In this document: positions 17,185-26,439 of the stretch, piece by piece
How the letters are laid out: each line of letters opens with the position of its first letter
Numbering within the stretch: position 1 is the stretch's first letter
Source: Chryseobacterium phosphatilyticum
Lineage (GTDB): Bacteria > Bacteroidota > Bacteroidia > Flavobacteriales > Weeksellaceae
Direction: 5' to 3'
Assembly (NCBI RefSeq): GCF_002899825.2
Contig: NZ_PPED02000001.1
Location: forward strand, 1,240,001 to 1,304,000
Length of the DNA stretch: 64,000 nucleotides
Notes under the pieces: generated by a model
Seen by the model: the letters and a program-made list of their open reading frames with translations, nothing else
Database searches by the model: none
What the model was told of the DNA's origin: nothing
Position numbers and translations under genes: made by a program

Positions 17185-17599
17185 TATAAAAGTTTATAAA
17201 TATACTTATGTGTTATTTTATTTTAAAGCTAAAGAATTACGATATGGAGATTTAAAGATTTACCTCTAAAGAAAGACTAGATATATAAAAATACAAAACA
17301 CTAACAAACAGATACTTAAACAAAAATAAAGAGGGTTAAAAAAAGAAAACCATGGAAGGGAGATTAACAAGCAATAGTATATTTATAAACTTAATTATAT
17401 TTTTAATATAAAATATGATTAAGAAGAAACATTTTAATACAAATCTAAAGCGGTATTGAAAAAACATCTTTATAATAAAAAAGCTTTTTAAAAAAACTTA
17501 ATATCTACCAAAATAGGAAAGAAGAAAAACAGTATAAAGAAGACAATAAAAGCCATAGGAACTTGCGCCATAACACTTTTAGTTATTCTAATTTTTTGA

Positions 17600-17786
17600 A
17601 AGTAACTTTTAAGCAAATTTCAGATTAAATTACTAGATATTGCTAGAGAGAAATAGATTTAGTAATTCTTGTTTAATTTGACTCAAACGAATCAAATCCT
17701 CGACAAAAGTGTTTGAAGATACGCTTGTTAAGGTCACACACAACAAAAAAATCGTAACTTTTTAAGTAGCGATTTTTTTATTATTA
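17600..17786 (+). ncRNA. Candidate structured RNA element, copy 3
   Basis: The core shows ATTTGA / TCAAAT pairing around CTCAAACGAA (17677-17695), GTTTGAAGATACGCTTG, AAGGTCAC and the terminator pair TAACTT / AAGTA..GATTTTTTT (17752-17782). Compared with copy 2 the stem has changed from GG/CC to GA/TC with pairing kept. No plus-strand gene lies within 500 bases upstream, so if transcribed it would need its own promoter. Bases 17157-17600 are AT-rich with no gene seen. Confidence 0.55.
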
Positions 17787-17797
17787 ATCTTCTTATT

Positions 17798-18720
17798 CTA
17801 AATTTGTATCAGCCATTTTCTTTTCTCTCCTACTTTGAAGTTATTAAGGTGTGCGGCATCCAGCATTTTCACCGTATGGATGTGGGGCATAACGATATTC
17901 CTTTCCGGTAGATTTTCATAGATGCCCATTGAGAAATAGAAGATTCCGGATATAAAATAATCAAATTCTTTGAGAGTGTATTCCCAAATGCTTTTTGAAA
18001 ACCAACAGTGGACTCCTGTATCGATTAAAGCAAATATGGCATCGGGAGTTGCTGTAGGATTGCCTCGTTCCAGCTTTTGTAAATTTTCCATCACACTGCT
18101 TTTCAAATCATCATAATCCGCTAGTCTTTTGCTGGCTATTTTTAGCGATTCAGCACTGCCAAATTCAGTATTATAAGTCCCTGGTTCAATCAGCGTTACT
18201 TTGATCCCAAATCCTGCAACTTCTTTAGATAAACTATCGTAAATCGCTTCAAACGTAAATTTTGAAGAACAATAATACCCGATTAGAGGATTACTGTAAA
18301 TGCGAACGGCGCTGGATGTCCCCAAAATATGGCCGTAACCTTGGGCCCACAGTATTGGTAATGCTGCCTGAATCACATGGATAGGTCCTATAATATTGGT
18401 TTCGTACATGACTTTTACCTCATCAGTGCTGCCCTCTTCGATGGTTCCTACCAAAAAATATCCGGCATTATTAAACACAATATCTAATCTTCCAAAATAT
18501 TCATTGGCCTTGTTAATAGCGTTTTGCACCTGTGAGGCGTTGGTTACATCCACTTCAAGAACCAAAACCTGATCGCCATACGTTTCTTTTAAGGGCTGCA
18601 ATACTATTGATATTACGTGCTGTAGCAGCCACTTTGTCTCCGCGTTTCAAAGCGGCTTCTGTCCATATTTTTCCAAATCCTCTTGAAGATCCTGTAATGA
18701 ACCAAACTTTTTCTTTCTGT
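17798..18720 (-). pseudogene. Chimeric, frameshifted SDR pseudogene
   Basis: The minus strand begins with KVWFITGSSRGFGKIW (start codon not found), then shifts frame near 18605 and continues as QPLKETYGDQV, NNAGYF and YYCSSK, a normal short-chain dehydrogenase core. At about 18010 the SDR sequence stops and the last ~65 codons (YTLKEFDYFISG to LDAAHL) match the C-terminus of the unrelated gene at 41457-42002. So it carries a frameshift and a replaced 3' end. A protein from a TTG at 18601 is conceivable but would lack the cofactor motif. Confidence 0.82.
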
Positions 18721-18946
18721 CTATTTTTCCATATTTTAATTATATGACTATGAATGCAAAGTTGCGCCTAAACAGAAATACTTACGTTGCCGGAATGAGG
18801 ATTATCCTAACCAAAACAAAGAAAATGAACTGCTGGTATTCAGGAACTGTTTTGTTCATCTTATGATTTAAATCTAAATAGGTATGTCCTGGTTTAAACT
18901 GTTTGATTTTTTGGACACTTACAATCATTGTTATAAAATCACCTGC

Positions 18947-18983
18947 CCTTTTGAACAAAGTCAATTAGGCCTTTTGAACAAAG
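18947..18983 (+). promoter_or_regulatory. Direct repeat upstream of SDR pair, possible AraC site
   Basis: CCTTTTGAACAAAG occurs at 18947-18960 and again at 18970-18983, 23 bases apart, about two helical turns. It is 60 bases before the SDR gene at 19042. AraC proteins commonly bind direct repeats of this spacing, and an AraC gene closes this gene group at 20955. Nothing else is recognised in 18721-19041. Confidence 0.4.
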
Positions 18984-19041
18984 CAGAGCAGGTTAAGCTT
19001 CTCTAATTTTGTCTCAGTAATAACAATTAAATGTATTCAAA

Positions 19042-20034
19042 ATGGAAAAGAATAATTATCAGGGAGCTCAACAACAACCAATAGGTTCTGGTTTCAATGC
19101 AAAATCAACAACTCATGATGTCATTCAAAACATCGATCTTACCGGGAAAGTCGCCATAGTTACAGGTGGCAATACTGGAATTGGGCTGGAAACCACAAAA
19201 GTTCTCACCGCAGCAGGAGCTACAGTAATCGTACCTGCACGTGATATTGAAAAGGCAAAGAAGAATCTGGAAGGAATTGCCAATGTGGAAATTGCCGCAA
19301 TGGATTTGATGTCTCCCGCCTCTATTGATGCTTTTGCAGAAAATTTTATAGCATCAGGAAGACCTTTACATTTATTGATTAACAATGCAGGCATTATGTG
19401 GGTACCACTTCGCAGAGATGAACGGGGTATAGAATCCCAGCTGGCGACCAATTATGTAGCTGCGTTTCAGCTTACCTCCGGATTATGGCCAGCACTTAAA
19501 AAAGCCAATGGAGCACGGGTGATTAATGTTTCTTCCCATGGTCATCATTTTGCGTCTTTTAATTTTGATGATCCTAATTTCCTGTATAGAGAATATGAAA
19601 CTTTACAGGGGTATGGACAATCCAAGACAGCCGTCAATCTTTTTTCGATGGAACTGGATGTGCGGGGACAATCTTCCCATATTAGAAGCTATGCGGTTCA
19701 TCCCGGTTCTATTGGCGGAACAGAATTAGGCAGGGAAGCTCCATTGGAACTATTTCAAAAAATGGGTTTCGTGGATGCAGATGGCAATATGTTACCTGAA
19801 GTAGCGGCATCGTTAAAAACCGTTCCACAAGGAGCTGCTACAACAGTTTGGTGTGCTACCAGCCCTTTACTTGAGCATATTGGTGGAATCTATTGTGAGG
19901 ATGGGGACATCGCAATACTCTCATCAGATAGTACCGACCAGAAAGGAGTACATCCTTATTCACTGGATGAAAACAATGCCAAAAAACTATGGAAGCTAAC
20001 TGAAGAGATGACGGGGATCCACTTCAAACCGTAG
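19042..20034 (+). CDS. Short-chain dehydrogenase/reductase
   Basis: A 330-residue SDR with cofactor motif TGGNTGIG at about 41-48, NNAG at about 115, catalytic Ser in INVSSHGHH and YGQSK active site. The first 30 residues (poly-Gln and Gly-rich) precede the fold. It resembles retinol-dehydrogenase/WW-oxidoreductase-like SDRs with the C-terminal extension. Substrate unknown. It is followed after 54 bases by a second SDR and then an AraC gene, so a small catabolic or detoxification unit is likely. Confidence 0.9.
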   Translation: MEKNNYQGAQQQPIGSGFNAKSTTHDVIQNIDLTGKVAIVTGGNTGIGLETTKVLTAAGATVIVPARDIEKAKKNLEGIANVEIAAMDLMSPASIDAFAENFIASGRPLHLLINNAGIMWVPLRRDERGIESQLATNYVAAFQLTSGLWPALKKANGARVINVSSHGHHFASFNFDDPNFLYREYETLQGYGQSKTAVNLFSMELDVRGQSSHIRSYAVHPGSIGGTELGREAPLELFQKMGFVDADGNMLPEVAASLKTVPQGAATTVWCATSPLLEHIGGIYCEDGDIAILSSDSTDQKGVHPYSLDENNAKKLWKLTEEMTGIHFKP

Positions 20035-20088
20035 ATACTGATCATTCTCTGAATGTTTTATGTAACTCAGTCCTAAAAGCAAAAAAAA

Positions 20089-20817
20089 ATGAAAAATCTA
20101 AAAGGTAAAATAGCCGTTATTACTGGTGGTAACAGCGGTATTGGCTATGCCACAGCCAAAAAGCTAAAAGAAAATGGTGCCCACATTATCATCACCGGAA
20201 GACGGAAAGAAGCTATTGAGAAAGCTGCTGATGAATTGAATGCAACAGCAAAGATTGCTGACCAGTCGAAATTAAATGATATAGAAAATCTGGTCAGTCA
20301 GGTAAAGGAACAATTTGGAAAAGTTGATATCTTGCTTATCAACGCCGGCATTACAAAATTTTCCACCATTGAGCAGACAACGGAAAGTTTATTTGATGAA
20401 ATCATGAATGTGAATTTCAAAGGAGCCTTTTTTACATTGAGTCGCTTTATTCCGTTACTTAATGATGGCGCTTCTGTCATTATGCTTTCTTCTACTTCTG
20501 CAACCATTTCGCCACAAAGTGCTTCCATATATGCCGCCAGTAAAGCAGCCATCAATGCAGTCGTAAAAATAGCGGCACTTGAACTGGCTTTGAGAAAAAT
20601 ACGCATTAACGCTGTAAGTCCAGGCCCGATAGCGACAGAAATCATGGATAAAATCGGGTTGAATGAAGAATTGGAAAATCATCTGATACAAAGCATTCCG
20701 CTGGGAAGGATGGGAAAAGCAGAAGAAGTGGCTGATATGATCCATTATTTAACAAGTGAAAATGCAGGTTTTCTGACCGGAGCCAACTTTCTGGTGGATG
20801 GCGGACAATCTATTTAG
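20089..20817 (+). CDS. Classical SDR oxidoreductase (FabG-like)
   Basis: A 242-residue classical SDR with TGGNSGIG (12-19), INAG in place of NNAG, catalytic Ser in MLSSTSA and YAASK, and the usual C-terminal GFLTGANFLVDGG. Length and motifs fit 3-oxoacyl-ACP reductase or glucose-dehydrogenase-like families. An acyl carrier role is unlikely, since no fatty-acid genes are near. It is probably co-transcribed with the SDR upstream. Confidence 0.92.
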   Translation: MKNLKGKIAVITGGNSGIGYATAKKLKENGAHIIITGRRKEAIEKAADELNATAKIADQSKLNDIENLVSQVKEQFGKVDILLINAGITKFSTIEQTTESLFDEIMNVNFKGAFFTLSRFIPLLNDGASVIMLSSTSATISPQSASIYAASKAAINAVVKIAALELALRKIRINAVSPGPIATEIMDKIGLNEELENHLIQSIPLGRMGKAEEVADMIHYLTSENAGFLTGANFLVDGGQSI

Positions 20818-20954
20818 AATTAATGACAATCATAAAAGAGAGGCACGATAGCCATTTTGCTTCTCTTCCCATTAATTATGAACTTTTAAACAAAGTAAAT
20901 GATGCTATTTCTTATCTTTACCTTATTGATTTCCTTCTTAAAAAAGCAAAAATC

Positions 20955-21758
20955 ATGGAATACCAAGCCCGATACATTACCGAAGATATAAAGCTTTCAA
21001 GCTACGAAGATAAGTTTTTCAAATCGGACATTATGTTTGAAGAACATATGCTGGTCTGGTTTCTTTCTGGAGAAACCAAGATTGTACAGGCTGATGCTAC
21101 CTATATATTTGGAAAGGGGGATATTTTTCTGATTCCCAGAAATCAGCTGGCTACTATTATTAATTATCCTAAAGACGGTGAACCCCACAAAACTGTGGTC
21201 ATGCATTTATCATTGGAAACATTAAAGAATTTTTATGCAGATAAGGATATAAACCCTCATCCCAAAAATTCACCGAAGATTTTTTGTTTCAATAATCACC
21301 CTTTGCTGGAAAGTTGCCTGGCATCGCTTATTCCCTATTTTGACATGAAGGACATCCCTGTGGACATTGCTTCCATTAAAATTACCGAAGCCATCAGTAT
21401 TCTCAGATCCCTAAACCAGGAAATCGATCATGTGCTTGCGAATTTTGAAGAGCCCGGGAAAATCAATCTTGTTGACTATATGGAAAAGAATTTTATGTTC
21501 AATCTTCCGCTGGAAAAGTTTGGTTACCTCACAGGCAGAAGCCTTACCACCTTTAAGCGGGATTTTAAAAAGGCTTTCACCATGACGCCACAACGGTGGT
21601 TGACTCATAAACGTTTGGAACTTGCCTATTATCAGATTACTGAAAAGAAAAAAAGGCCATTGGATGTTTGCTATGAAGTAGGATTTGAAAACCTCTCCCA
21701 TTTTTCATTTGCTTTCAAAAAGCAATTCGGGATTACACCGAGCTCTTTAGTGCCTTAA
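20955..21758 (+). CDS. AraC-family transcriptional regulator
   Basis: A 267-residue regulator with a cupin-like N-terminal domain (FGKGDIFLIPRNQLATI) and C-terminal HTH pair (LEKFGYLTGRSLTTFKRDF; VCYEVGFENLSHFSFAFKKQFG). The frame is open back to 20823, but I choose the ATG at 20955 (MEYQARY). The extra residues look like translated spacer, and a TATCTTTA box, near TAnnTTTG, lies within them at about 20911. It is the likely regulator of the SDR pair. Confidence 0.88.
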   Translation: MEYQARYITEDIKLSSYEDKFFKSDIMFEEHMLVWFLSGETKIVQADATYIFGKGDIFLIPRNQLATIINYPKDGEPHKTVVMHLSLETLKNFYADKDINPHPKNSPKIFCFNNHPLLESCLASLIPYFDMKDIPVDIASIKITEAISILRSLNQEIDHVLANFEEPGKINLVDYMEKNFMFNLPLEKFGYLTGRSLTTFKRDFKKAFTMTPQRWLTHKRLELAYYQITEKKKRPLDVCYEVGFENLSHFSFAFKKQFGITPSSLVP

Positions 21759-22006
21759 ATTTTTATAGTTGAAAATCTTCTATCAGTCAATTTCTATAGC
21801 TCCATCTTACATTGTTTATTGAATAAATGGGCTAAAAAACATGTAAATATCGTCGGCAATATCAAAATGGTGGTAATGGTATACTTAACAGGGTTCAAAC
21901 CAGAACAAACGCATTTTAAAGAATTAAAATTCAAATACATATATAAAATATTTTTTAAAAAAAACACTTTAATATTCCTACCAGCGAGTTCACAAAAAGT
22001 AACAAA

Positions 22007-22040
22007 GCGCCAACTGAAGACAGATGGCGCCGTTTTATTT
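22007..22040 (+). terminator. Rho-independent terminator
   Basis: GCGCCA and TGGCGC pair around a 12-base partly paired loop, followed by CGTTTTATTTT. It resembles the terminator of RNA element copy 2. The 250 bases between the AraC stop and this hairpin hold no supported gene. Confidence 0.65.
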
Positions 22041-22144
22041 TCGATTTAAAATCATTTCAACAGTTTAGTAAATTTATTTCTTTTCATAATAATTATCCTT
22101 TGCCTCAATCCAGTCTTTTTCTAAAATTTATGCTTGATTTAAAT

Positions 22145-23035
22145 CTAATTCATCTGCGATTTCCTGAATTCCAAAGGTTTCATTCCCGTCTGCTTTTTAA
22201 ATAATCGTGTGAAATAAGAGGCATTTTCAAAACCCAATTCATAAGCAATCTCAGCAACTCCCTTTTCTCCCAGCCTCAACAGGTTTTTCGCTTCGGAAAT
22301 CATAAAAATATGAATCAGTTCCATTGCGGTTTTTCCTGTTTCCTGTTTCAGTAAATCACTCAGATATCTTGGAGAGACAAAAAGCTGGTCAGCCAAAAAA
22401 GCGACATTTGGAAGTCCGTTTTTTTCCGGTAAACCTTCACTCATGTATTTTCTTAACGCATCATTGAACCTGGAAGCCGTTTTTCCCGTCACCTGCGCTC
22501 GGTCGATAAACTGTCTTTTGTAATATCGCTGTGCATATTTTAAGATAGACGAAATGTGACTTAAAATAATATCACGGCTGTATTCATCAGGATTATTAAA
22601 ATATTCGCTCTGAATTTTCGAGTGAAGTTCTAAAATAATCTGCTCCTCTTTTGGCGAAAGATGCAGGGCTTCCGTCACCTCATAATCAAAGAAACTGTAT
22701 TTTTCAATTTCCTTAAACAGCTCGTGACCGTTCAGATAATCTTCGTGAATCAACAGCATATAGCCTTTTTCTTCAAACTCAAGATTTTTCATCTCGATAA
22801 TCTGTCTTGGCTTTGCAAAAAACAGACAGCCATTATCGTGATCATACGGTGCGCGACCATACATAAAAATCCCAGATTTTATTTTTTTGAAAGCGATCAC
22901 ATAACAATCTGTGGTAAACTCCCTGTTCCCCAATTTGCACTCCGACAGACATCCGATCATACTAAAAAGCGGATGTTCCGGAGCGTCCCAGTGATTTCCC
23001 AAATGGAGCTCGGTAAGGGTTTTATAATGTTGCAT
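22145..23035 (-). CDS. AraC-family transcriptional regulator
   Basis: A 296-residue regulator with a beta-rich sensor half (GCLFFAKPRQIIEMKNLEF) and C-terminal HTH pair (FVSPRYLSDLLKQETGK; VAEIAYELGFENASYFTRLFKKQTG). It is of the same subfamily as the gene at 26490, sharing the APEHPLF / APLHPLM N-terminal block. It is last in a probable transcript with the SDR (24061) and hydrolase (23074) genes, only 38 bases after the hydrolase stop. Confidence 0.9.
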   Translation of the reverse strand: MQHYKTLTELHLGNHWDAPEHPLFSMIGCLSECKLGNREFTTDCYVIAFKKIKSGIFMYGRAPYDHDNGCLFFAKPRQIIEMKNLEFEEKGYMLLIHEDYLNGHELFKEIEKYSFFDYEVTEALHLSPKEEQIILELHSKIQSEYFNNPDEYSRDIILSHISSILKYAQRYYKRQFIDRAQVTGKTASRFNDALRKYMSEGLPEKNGLPNVAFLADQLFVSPRYLSDLLKQETGKTAMELIHIFMISEAKNLLRLGEKGVAEIAYELGFENASYFTRLFKKQTGMKPLEFRKSQMN

Positions 23036-23073
23036 CGGTTTAATTTTATCTAAGGTAAATTAATTTACTAAAA

Positions 23074-23925
23074 CTAAAAACAGAAATTATACTCCCGCAA
23101 AAAAAGGTTGATGTAACCTGCCGTAAGTTCCGGATATTGATGTTGTGGACCGTGTCCTGCATCATTCAAAATAATATGCTGCATTGTTGGTGCATTTTTC
23201 AATAGTGGAAACCAGTTTTCTGTTGCAAAACTGATGTCGTGGTCTCCGGAAATAACCAGAACGGGGGATTTCAGTGTTTTATAACCTTCTCTGAAGTTCA
23301 GTTTATCTTCTTTCATTGTTCCGGAACCTGCAAAATATCTCTGGAAAACATCCTGAGTAGAAGGAATCAATGAGCGGTCTAATCTTTGCGCGATTCTGTC
23401 GTGAGATTCTTTAGCGGCACTTCTGCTTTTTTCCGAGACGGGTTCGAAAAACAGATAATATTCGTCTTCCAGGTCATTTTCAGGCTTCAAAGCGTATTCA
23501 AAAAATACAGGCTCGATCGGAATTGCATTTTCTCCCGGAGGATTGGTTCCGATTAAAACAGTATTCAAAACTCTGTCCTGATGCTGAAAAGTAACAACCT
23601 GCGCCACCAATCCACCGTAAGACCAACCCAAAACATTGAATGTATCGATTCCCAAGTAGTCAGCAAGAGCCGGAACCGTATTCGCTACTTCTAAAATACC
23701 CAAAGGAAGCGTTCCTTCTGAATTTCCGATTCCAGGATAATCAAAAAGAATGATTGTGTTTTTCTTTGCCAAAGCATCCAAAAACAATGGATCCCAGGTA
23801 TCCATCACTCCTCTGAATCTGTTGACAAAGAATAATGGAGTTCCGTTTCCGAATTGTCTGTAAGCAATTGTATTGTTGTTGATTTCCGCATATTGGGTTT
23901 CTGCGTTTAAGGCCCTTATTTTCAT
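23074..23925 (-). CDS. Alpha/beta hydrolase
   Basis: A 283-residue hydrolase with the nucleophile elbow GWSYGG, acid in VISGDHDIS, and His in NDAGHGPQ. It lacks a signal peptide, so it is cytoplasmic. The frame is open to 24054, but the ATG ending at 23925 (MKIRALNAE) is the likely start, since upstream residues are not family-like. It resembles haloalkane-dehalogenase/esterase-type enzymes; the substrate is unknown. It sits between an SDR and an AraC gene on one strand. Confidence 0.9.
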   Translation of the reverse strand: MKIRALNAETQYAEINNNTIAYRQFGNGTPLFFVNRFRGVMDTWDPLFLDALAKKNTIILFDYPGIGNSEGTLPLGILEVANTVPALADYLGIDTFNVLGWSYGGLVAQVVTFQHQDRVLNTVLIGTNPPGENAIPIEPVFFEYALKPENDLEDEYYLFFEPVSEKSRSAAKESHDRIAQRLDRSLIPSTQDVFQRYFAGSGTMKEDKLNFREGYKTLKSPVLVISGDHDISFATENWFPLLKNAPTMQHIILNDAGHGPQHQYPELTAGYINLFLREYNFCF

Positions 23926-24060
23926 AATGACTAAAGTTTTGATTGTTATTGACTCATACAGAGTTGAGAATATCGGATCGGAAATCATTTCACAAATCAG
24001 CGGAAGATTGGCACAAAAAAAAACAGTTATTTTTACCGCTGATCTGGATTCCAAAATTAA

Positions 24061-24885
24061 TTAGTGACCGTGAGCAGCGATACTCACCTCTTTCCAGTTT
24101 TGGATATCATTTAATCTTTTGGTGTATACCTCATTGATAACGTGGTACGCAATTTTACCAAACAATAATCTTTGTGGCGGATTTTGATTGTCAATAAGAT
24201 TCAAAACAGGTTCTACTGTTGCTTCCGGTTTTCCCCAGGTATCCGGATTATCTCCTGTTTCCGCAAAAGCTGCACGAACCGGATTGTAATCAGCAATATC
24301 CGAAGAAGTCTGAACTGCAGAAGCTCCTGCCCAATCTGTTGCAAAACCGTTAGGTTCAATTAAAGTGGTTTTGATTCCCAAGTGCGCTGTTTCCGAACCA
24401 ATGGTTTCGATTAAACCTTCCACCGCAAATTTTGAAGCATTATACAATCCCAGAAGCGGTATTGTCGTTAATCCCAAAAAGCTGGAAATCTGAATAATAT
24501 GTCCGCTTTTTTGCTTTCTCATTATCGGTAAAACAGCCTGTGCAACCCAAAGTGACCCGAAGAAGTTGGTTTCCATCTGTTCTCTTGCCTGCTGTTCCGT
24601 AGTTTCTTCCGTAGTTCCGAATAAACCGAAACCTGCATTATTAATCAAAACATCAATTCTTCCGAAATGTTTTTCTACTTGTTCCGCTACTTCAAAAACT
24701 TCTGAACGGTTGTTGACATCCAGTTGCAAAGGAAGAATGCTGTCTCCGTATTTGTCTTTCAAATCTTGCAGTGCAGAAGTATTTCTTGCTGTTGCCGCCA
24801 CTTTATCTCCTCTTTCCAAAAGTGCTTCTGCCCATAATTTTCCGAATCCTTTTGATGCTCCTGTGATAAAAACTATTTTACTCAT
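24061..24885 (-). CDS. Short-chain dehydrogenase/reductase
   Basis: A 274-residue SDR with TGASKGFG at 8-15, NNAG, catalytic Ser in QISSFLG and YNASK. It is the intact relative of the pseudogene at 17798-18720 (shared GFGK.W and LKDKYGDS-type region). The C-terminal part follows the pattern of oxidoreductases acting on alcohols or carbonyls of unknown identity. It is first in a transcript with the hydrolase and AraC genes. A TAACTTTG box lies at 24917-24924. Confidence 0.92.
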   Translation of the reverse strand: MSKIVFITGASKGFGKLWAEALLERGDKVAATARNTSALQDLKDKYGDSILPLQLDVNNRSEVFEVAEQVEKHFGRIDVLINNAGFGLFGTTEETTEQQAREQMETNFFGSLWVAQAVLPIMRKQKSGHIIQISSFLGLTTIPLLGLYNASKFAVEGLIETIGSETAHLGIKTTLIEPNGFATDWAGASAVQTSSDIADYNPVRAAFAETGDNPDTWGKPEATVEPVLNLIDNQNPPQRLLFGKIAYHVINEVYTKRLNDIQNWKEVSIAAHGH

Positions 24886-24916
24886 TGTTTTAATTTTTTA
24901 GTGTTATTTAATGAAG

Positions 24917-24924
24917 CAAAGTTA
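24917..24924 (-). promoter_or_regulatory. -7 box for SDR-hydrolase-araC unit
   Basis: The minus strand reads TAACTTTG, matching TAnnTTTG, about 32 bases before the SDR ATG. ATAGTCCA (24945) and ATAGCACA (24966) upstream form a weak direct repeat 21 bases apart. Confidence 0.45.
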
Positions 24925-25012
24925 TCATCAAACCAAAGGAACAGATAGTCCATTTTAGCTGAAAAATAGCACAGAATTACGGAAAGTTTTTTGGCTTGTT
25001 CAATTAATTATT

Positions 25013-25579
25013 TTATATATGATTCTTAAGATGTTCTTCAAAAGAAACCAGCTCCTGTTCAATATTCGGATTTTTGAATACATCATAAAAAGCAAACGTC
25101 GGTAACGGCCGAACTCCCACAAACTGAAGCGTAGCTGTGAAAGGCCTGGTAAACTCTTCCATTGAATGATTTTCCAGCAACTGACCTGAGTTTCCAAAAG
25201 TTTCTTCCGGAGCGTTCCAGGTATTCACAATGATTCCTTTAGATTTCAGAAGACCGCCTGTTCCGTAGTTTCCCCCACTATTCCTGCCGTCTCCGGCATA
25301 GATTTTTCCGTAGCCGCTCATCAGAACTTTATCGATATAATCTTTTGTTTTTGCGGGCATTCCAAACCAGTTGATCGGGAAATGAAACAGGATAACATCG
25401 GCATTTACCCATTTTTCGATTTCCTGAGAAATTTCGTAGCCATTATCAATAACCGTTTCGAGAATTTCATACCCATTTTGGTTAAAAACATCTTTACTTT
25501 TCTCAAAAATGATTCTGTTAAGGTTTCCTTCTGCAATTTGCGGCCATTTGATGTGCCCGTTGATTACCAGTGCTTTCAT
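25013..25579 (-). CDS. NAD(P)H:quinone oxidoreductase-like flavoprotein (MdaB/KefF type)
   Basis: A 188-residue flavodoxin-fold protein. The N-terminus MKALVINGHIKWP leads to the FMN/FAD phosphate-binding loop, and the central FHFPINWFGMPAKTKDYIDKVL is the family signature. YGTGGLL follows. It should reduce quinones or nitro/azo compounds with NAD(P)H in the cytoplasm. It begins 3 bases after the enoyl-CoA hydratase gene and is clearly co-transcribed. Confidence 0.9.
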   Translation of the reverse strand: MKALVINGHIKWPQIAEGNLNRIIFEKSKDVFNQNGYEILETVIDNGYEISQEIEKWVNADVILFHFPINWFGMPAKTKDYIDKVLMSGYGKIYAGDGRNSGGNYGTGGLLKSKGIIVNTWNAPEETFGNSGQLLENHSMEEFTRPFTATLQFVGVRPLPTFAFYDVFKNPNIEQELVSFEEHLKNHI

Positions 25580-25582
25580 TAA

Positions 25583-26386
25583 TTATAAATATTTACCAAG
25601 ATTAAGTTCTACATCGCCATAGGTTTGTAATCCCTGGTCTAAAAGTTTTTTAATTCTGGTTCTTGCTTCAGGCTCTGTTAATGATGCGAAGAAGGCTATT
25701 TGCGTTTCCATAATATGTTCGTTTTTTGGAATAATCACCCTTTCGTTCATCGTTGCCTTTATTTTCTTGATGATTTTCAAATCAAATGAGTCTATTCTTT
25801 TTGCTAGGTTTTCTACGAATGCATCCAATTCATCATCTGGAAATGCACGGTTAATCCAACCGTAATCTGCGGCAATTTGTGCATCATAATCATCGCCACT
25901 CAAAATAATTTCAAGAGCTCTTGCTTTTCCTGTAAGTAGATGAAGACGTTCCAGCCCGCCGCCGCCGGGGAAAGAACCGATTCCGATTTCGGGTTGTGCA
26001 AAAACAGCTTTTTCCTTGCTTGCAAAACGCATATCGAAGGCCTGAATAAATTCGCTTCCCAAACCTCTCGCTCTTCCCCTGACAGAGGCTATGCTTACAA
26101 ACGGAGCCTGCTCCAGACGTTTGGCAACATCGGGCCAAGATTTTGAAAGTCCCGTTTTTCCCTCACCCTTCGGAAAATCAAAAATATTGACCAATTCAGC
26201 GTGAGCGACATAAAATTCTGGGTTGGAACTTTCAAAAACCACTACTTTCAAATTTGCGTTGGCTTCCAATTCATCCATCAGTGTTCTTAACTGAACTGAA
26301 AATTCCGGATCGAATACATTTACGGGAGGATGATTAATGGCTACTTTCCAATAGCTTTCTGTTATTTTTTGTGTTGTAAAAATCAT
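25583..26386 (-). CDS. Enoyl-CoA hydratase/isomerase family protein
   Basis: A 267-residue crotonase-fold protein: NHPPVNVFD at the N-terminus, the oxyanion-hole strand FYVAHAELV, then VRGRARGLGSEFIQAFDMRFA and the second element PEIGIGSFPGGGG. The usual catalytic Glu of hydratases near FAQPEIG is followed by GIGSFPGG, where a normal hydratase has a second Glu, so hydration activity is uncertain; other crotonase reactions are possible. It leads a two-gene unit with the flavoprotein, and its promoter has AraC-type direct repeats. Confidence 0.85.
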   Translation of the reverse strand: MIFTTQKITESYWKVAINHPPVNVFDPEFSVQLRTLMDELEANANLKVVVFESSNPEFYVAHAELVNIFDFPKGEGKTGLSKSWPDVAKRLEQAPFVSIASVRGRARGLGSEFIQAFDMRFASKEKAVFAQPEIGIGSFPGGGGLERLHLLTGKARALEIILSGDDYDAQIAADYGWINRAFPDDELDAFVENLAKRIDSFDLKIIKKIKATMNERVIIPKNEHIMETQIAFFASLTEPEARTRIKKLLDQGLQTYGDVELNLGKYL

Positions 26387-26439
26387 AGTAATAATTTTAA
26401 TTGATATTAATCTTCTAAAGCACAGCTTATTTGTCTGTT

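Noticed and set aside
18782..18964. 60-codon minus-strand ORF
   Set aside because: No family resemblance or ribosome site; it lies in the regulatory spacer before the SDR pair.
21819..22049. 76-codon plus-strand ORF
   Set aside because: AT-rich spacer translation that runs through a terminator hairpin.
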